A stretch of 64,000 nucleotides of DNA, from positions 8,541 to 72,540 of the forward strand of contig CAZAQS010000001.1 in NCBI GenBank assembly GCA_964486825.1, given 5' to 3'. Of the stretch, positions 63,480-64,000 are shown piece by piece. Numbering within the stretch: the first letter of the stretch is position 1; each line of letters begins with the position of its first letter. The position numbers and the translations under genes are program-made. A model generated the notes under the pieces. The model did no database searches. It was not told the origin of the DNA and worked only from the letters and a program-made list of their open reading frames with translations. Source of the stretch: CAZAQS01 sp964486825. Its GTDB lineage: Bacteria; Chloroflexota; Anaerolineae; Anaerolineales; UBA4823.

Positions 63480-64000
63480 TTAAGGCATGGGGTTGTTATT
63501 CGACCAATCTGCTCCAAGGTAGACGACCACGTCCACCTCGCTTTGTGGGGAATACTCCATGCGGATCTGGAAGGGTTGGATATTCATTAGCTCTACCAGG
63601 TAACCAACCGTGTACGGGTTGCCGGTATAGTCGACTACCATGCTGGAATTGTAAAACTGCCCGGCGTCGCCAACGTTCACAACATTTGCACCCAGGCTGT
63701 TCAGATAATCCTGGGTCTGGGCTGCCAGACCGCCCGCACCTGAGCCGTTTAGAACAGACAGGTTAGCGCGCTCGGCTGACAGGAGCTCTTCCGGAGCCGA
63801 GTTCTGGGCTGCCTCGCTCATCACGCCGGCTGTGAAAATCTCATCACGCAGCAGGCGGATCTTGGCAGTCACTGGCTTGAGAACGTCCATTTCTCCATCA
63901 GGAGATTTGGTCAGGATGACCTGGTCGGGAGGGCTTATCACGCCGCGCTTGATATTCTCGAGCGGGATTTGCTGGGCCAGCCAGGCCAGCTGGATGGCCT
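63480..64000 (-). CDS. LCP-family (LytR-CpsA-Psr) protein, C-terminal part
   Basis: The frame is open to the right edge, so only the C-terminus is present. Reading inward: AIQLAWLAQQIPLENIKRGV, then ISPPDQVILTKSPDGEMDVL, the end of an LCP phosphotransferase domain. A LytR_C domain of about 90 residues follows, starting ANLSVLNGSGAGGLAAQTQDYL and ending VVYLGADWSNNNPMP. LCP enzymes attach glycopolymers to peptidoglycan at the cell surface. Internal GTG codons could look like starts but are inside the gene. It lies 18 bp upstream of recD2 and is probably co-transcribed. Confidence 0.88.
   Translation of the reverse strand, partial: AIQLAWLAQQIPLENIKRGVISPPDQVILTKSPDGEMDVLKPVTAKIRLLRDEIFTAGVMSEAAQNSAPEELLSAERANLSVLNGSGAGGLAAQTQDYLNSLGANVVNVGDAGQFYNSSMVVDYTGNPYTVGYLVELMNIQPFQIRMEYSPQSEVDVVVYLGADWSNNNPMP

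Overview
The window looks like a chromosomal segment of an Anaerolineae-like Chloroflexota bacterium. The evidence is indirect: many lipoproteins with Pro/Thr/Glu-rich linkers after the lipobox, a SpoVS protein outside any sporulation locus, bactofilin, a VanW-family cell-wall protein, an LCP-family protein, a T-box-controlled serS, and split sugar ABC transporters. Housekeeping-type promoters of the form TTGACA-N16-TATAAT occur on both strands. No rRNA, tRNA, CRISPR array, phage or insertion sequence was found. Genes touching both ends are cut by the window.

Layout. 1-3027: a CPA1 cation/proton antiporter (5' end missing) overlapping a gamma-glutamyltransferase. 3024-6047: two paralogous GltD/NfnB-like flavoproteins on the minus strand. 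6315-9609: a MacA/MacB-type export operon (adaptor, ATPase, FtsX permease) preceded by three TGTCAC boxes exactly 22 bp apart. 9619-10838: CutA and a PfkB-family kinase. 10890-15422: an FbpABC/AfuABC-type ABC importer with an unusually long fused permease and a long 5' leader. 15764-29256: a large minus-strand inositol catabolic operon in transcription order lacI-iolB-permease-binding protein-permease-ATPase-iolD-iolG-iolA-iolE-iolG. It has one strong promoter and a 12-bp palindromic operator over the start site. Its binding lipoprotein carries two almost identical ligand-binding domains. iolC and iolJ are absent from the cluster.

29589-35707: a D-2-hydroxyacid dehydrogenase, M32 carboxypeptidase, ICDH/IPMDH-family protein, surface lipoprotein and a KamA-type radical SAM aminomutase ending in a clear terminator. 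35805-39292: a CysO-type cysteine synthesis operon (cysteine synthase, JAMM peptidase, a small unrecognised protein, a CysO/MoaD-like carrier, MoeB-rhodanese). It is preceded by what reads as a complete transcription attenuator: consensus promoter, an 11-codon leader ORF with two Cys codons, an antiterminator stem and a competing branched terminator. This is the most striking observation in the window. 39375-49392: PIG-L deacetylase, a giant alpha-2-macroglobulin-like lipoprotein, VanW protein, Trm112-like protein and a HEAT-repeat protein.

49404-57851: DUF456, serS with a T-box leader (apparent UCC serine specifier), DUF4342, bactofilin, FabI, 3-methyladenine glycosylase, GuaB, an NAD-dependent epimerase and an unrecognised membrane-anchored HEXXH protein. 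57906-64000: SpoVS, an AT-richer segment with a formylglycine-generating-enzyme-like protein, two tandem paralogous membrane proteins, a small cysteine-containing protein, RecD2 helicase and the C-terminal part of an LCP protein.

Functional links. The inositol operon couples uptake to conversion of inositol toward acetyl-CoA-level products. The cysteine operon encodes a protein-bound thiocarboxylate sulfur route controlled by cysteine supply. Both ABC importer operons place a strong hairpin directly after the binding-protein gene, which could raise binding-protein output over permease. Several single genes show a -10 box placed so close to the start codon that their mRNAs may be leaderless. 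All functional calls come from reading motifs; no database search was run.
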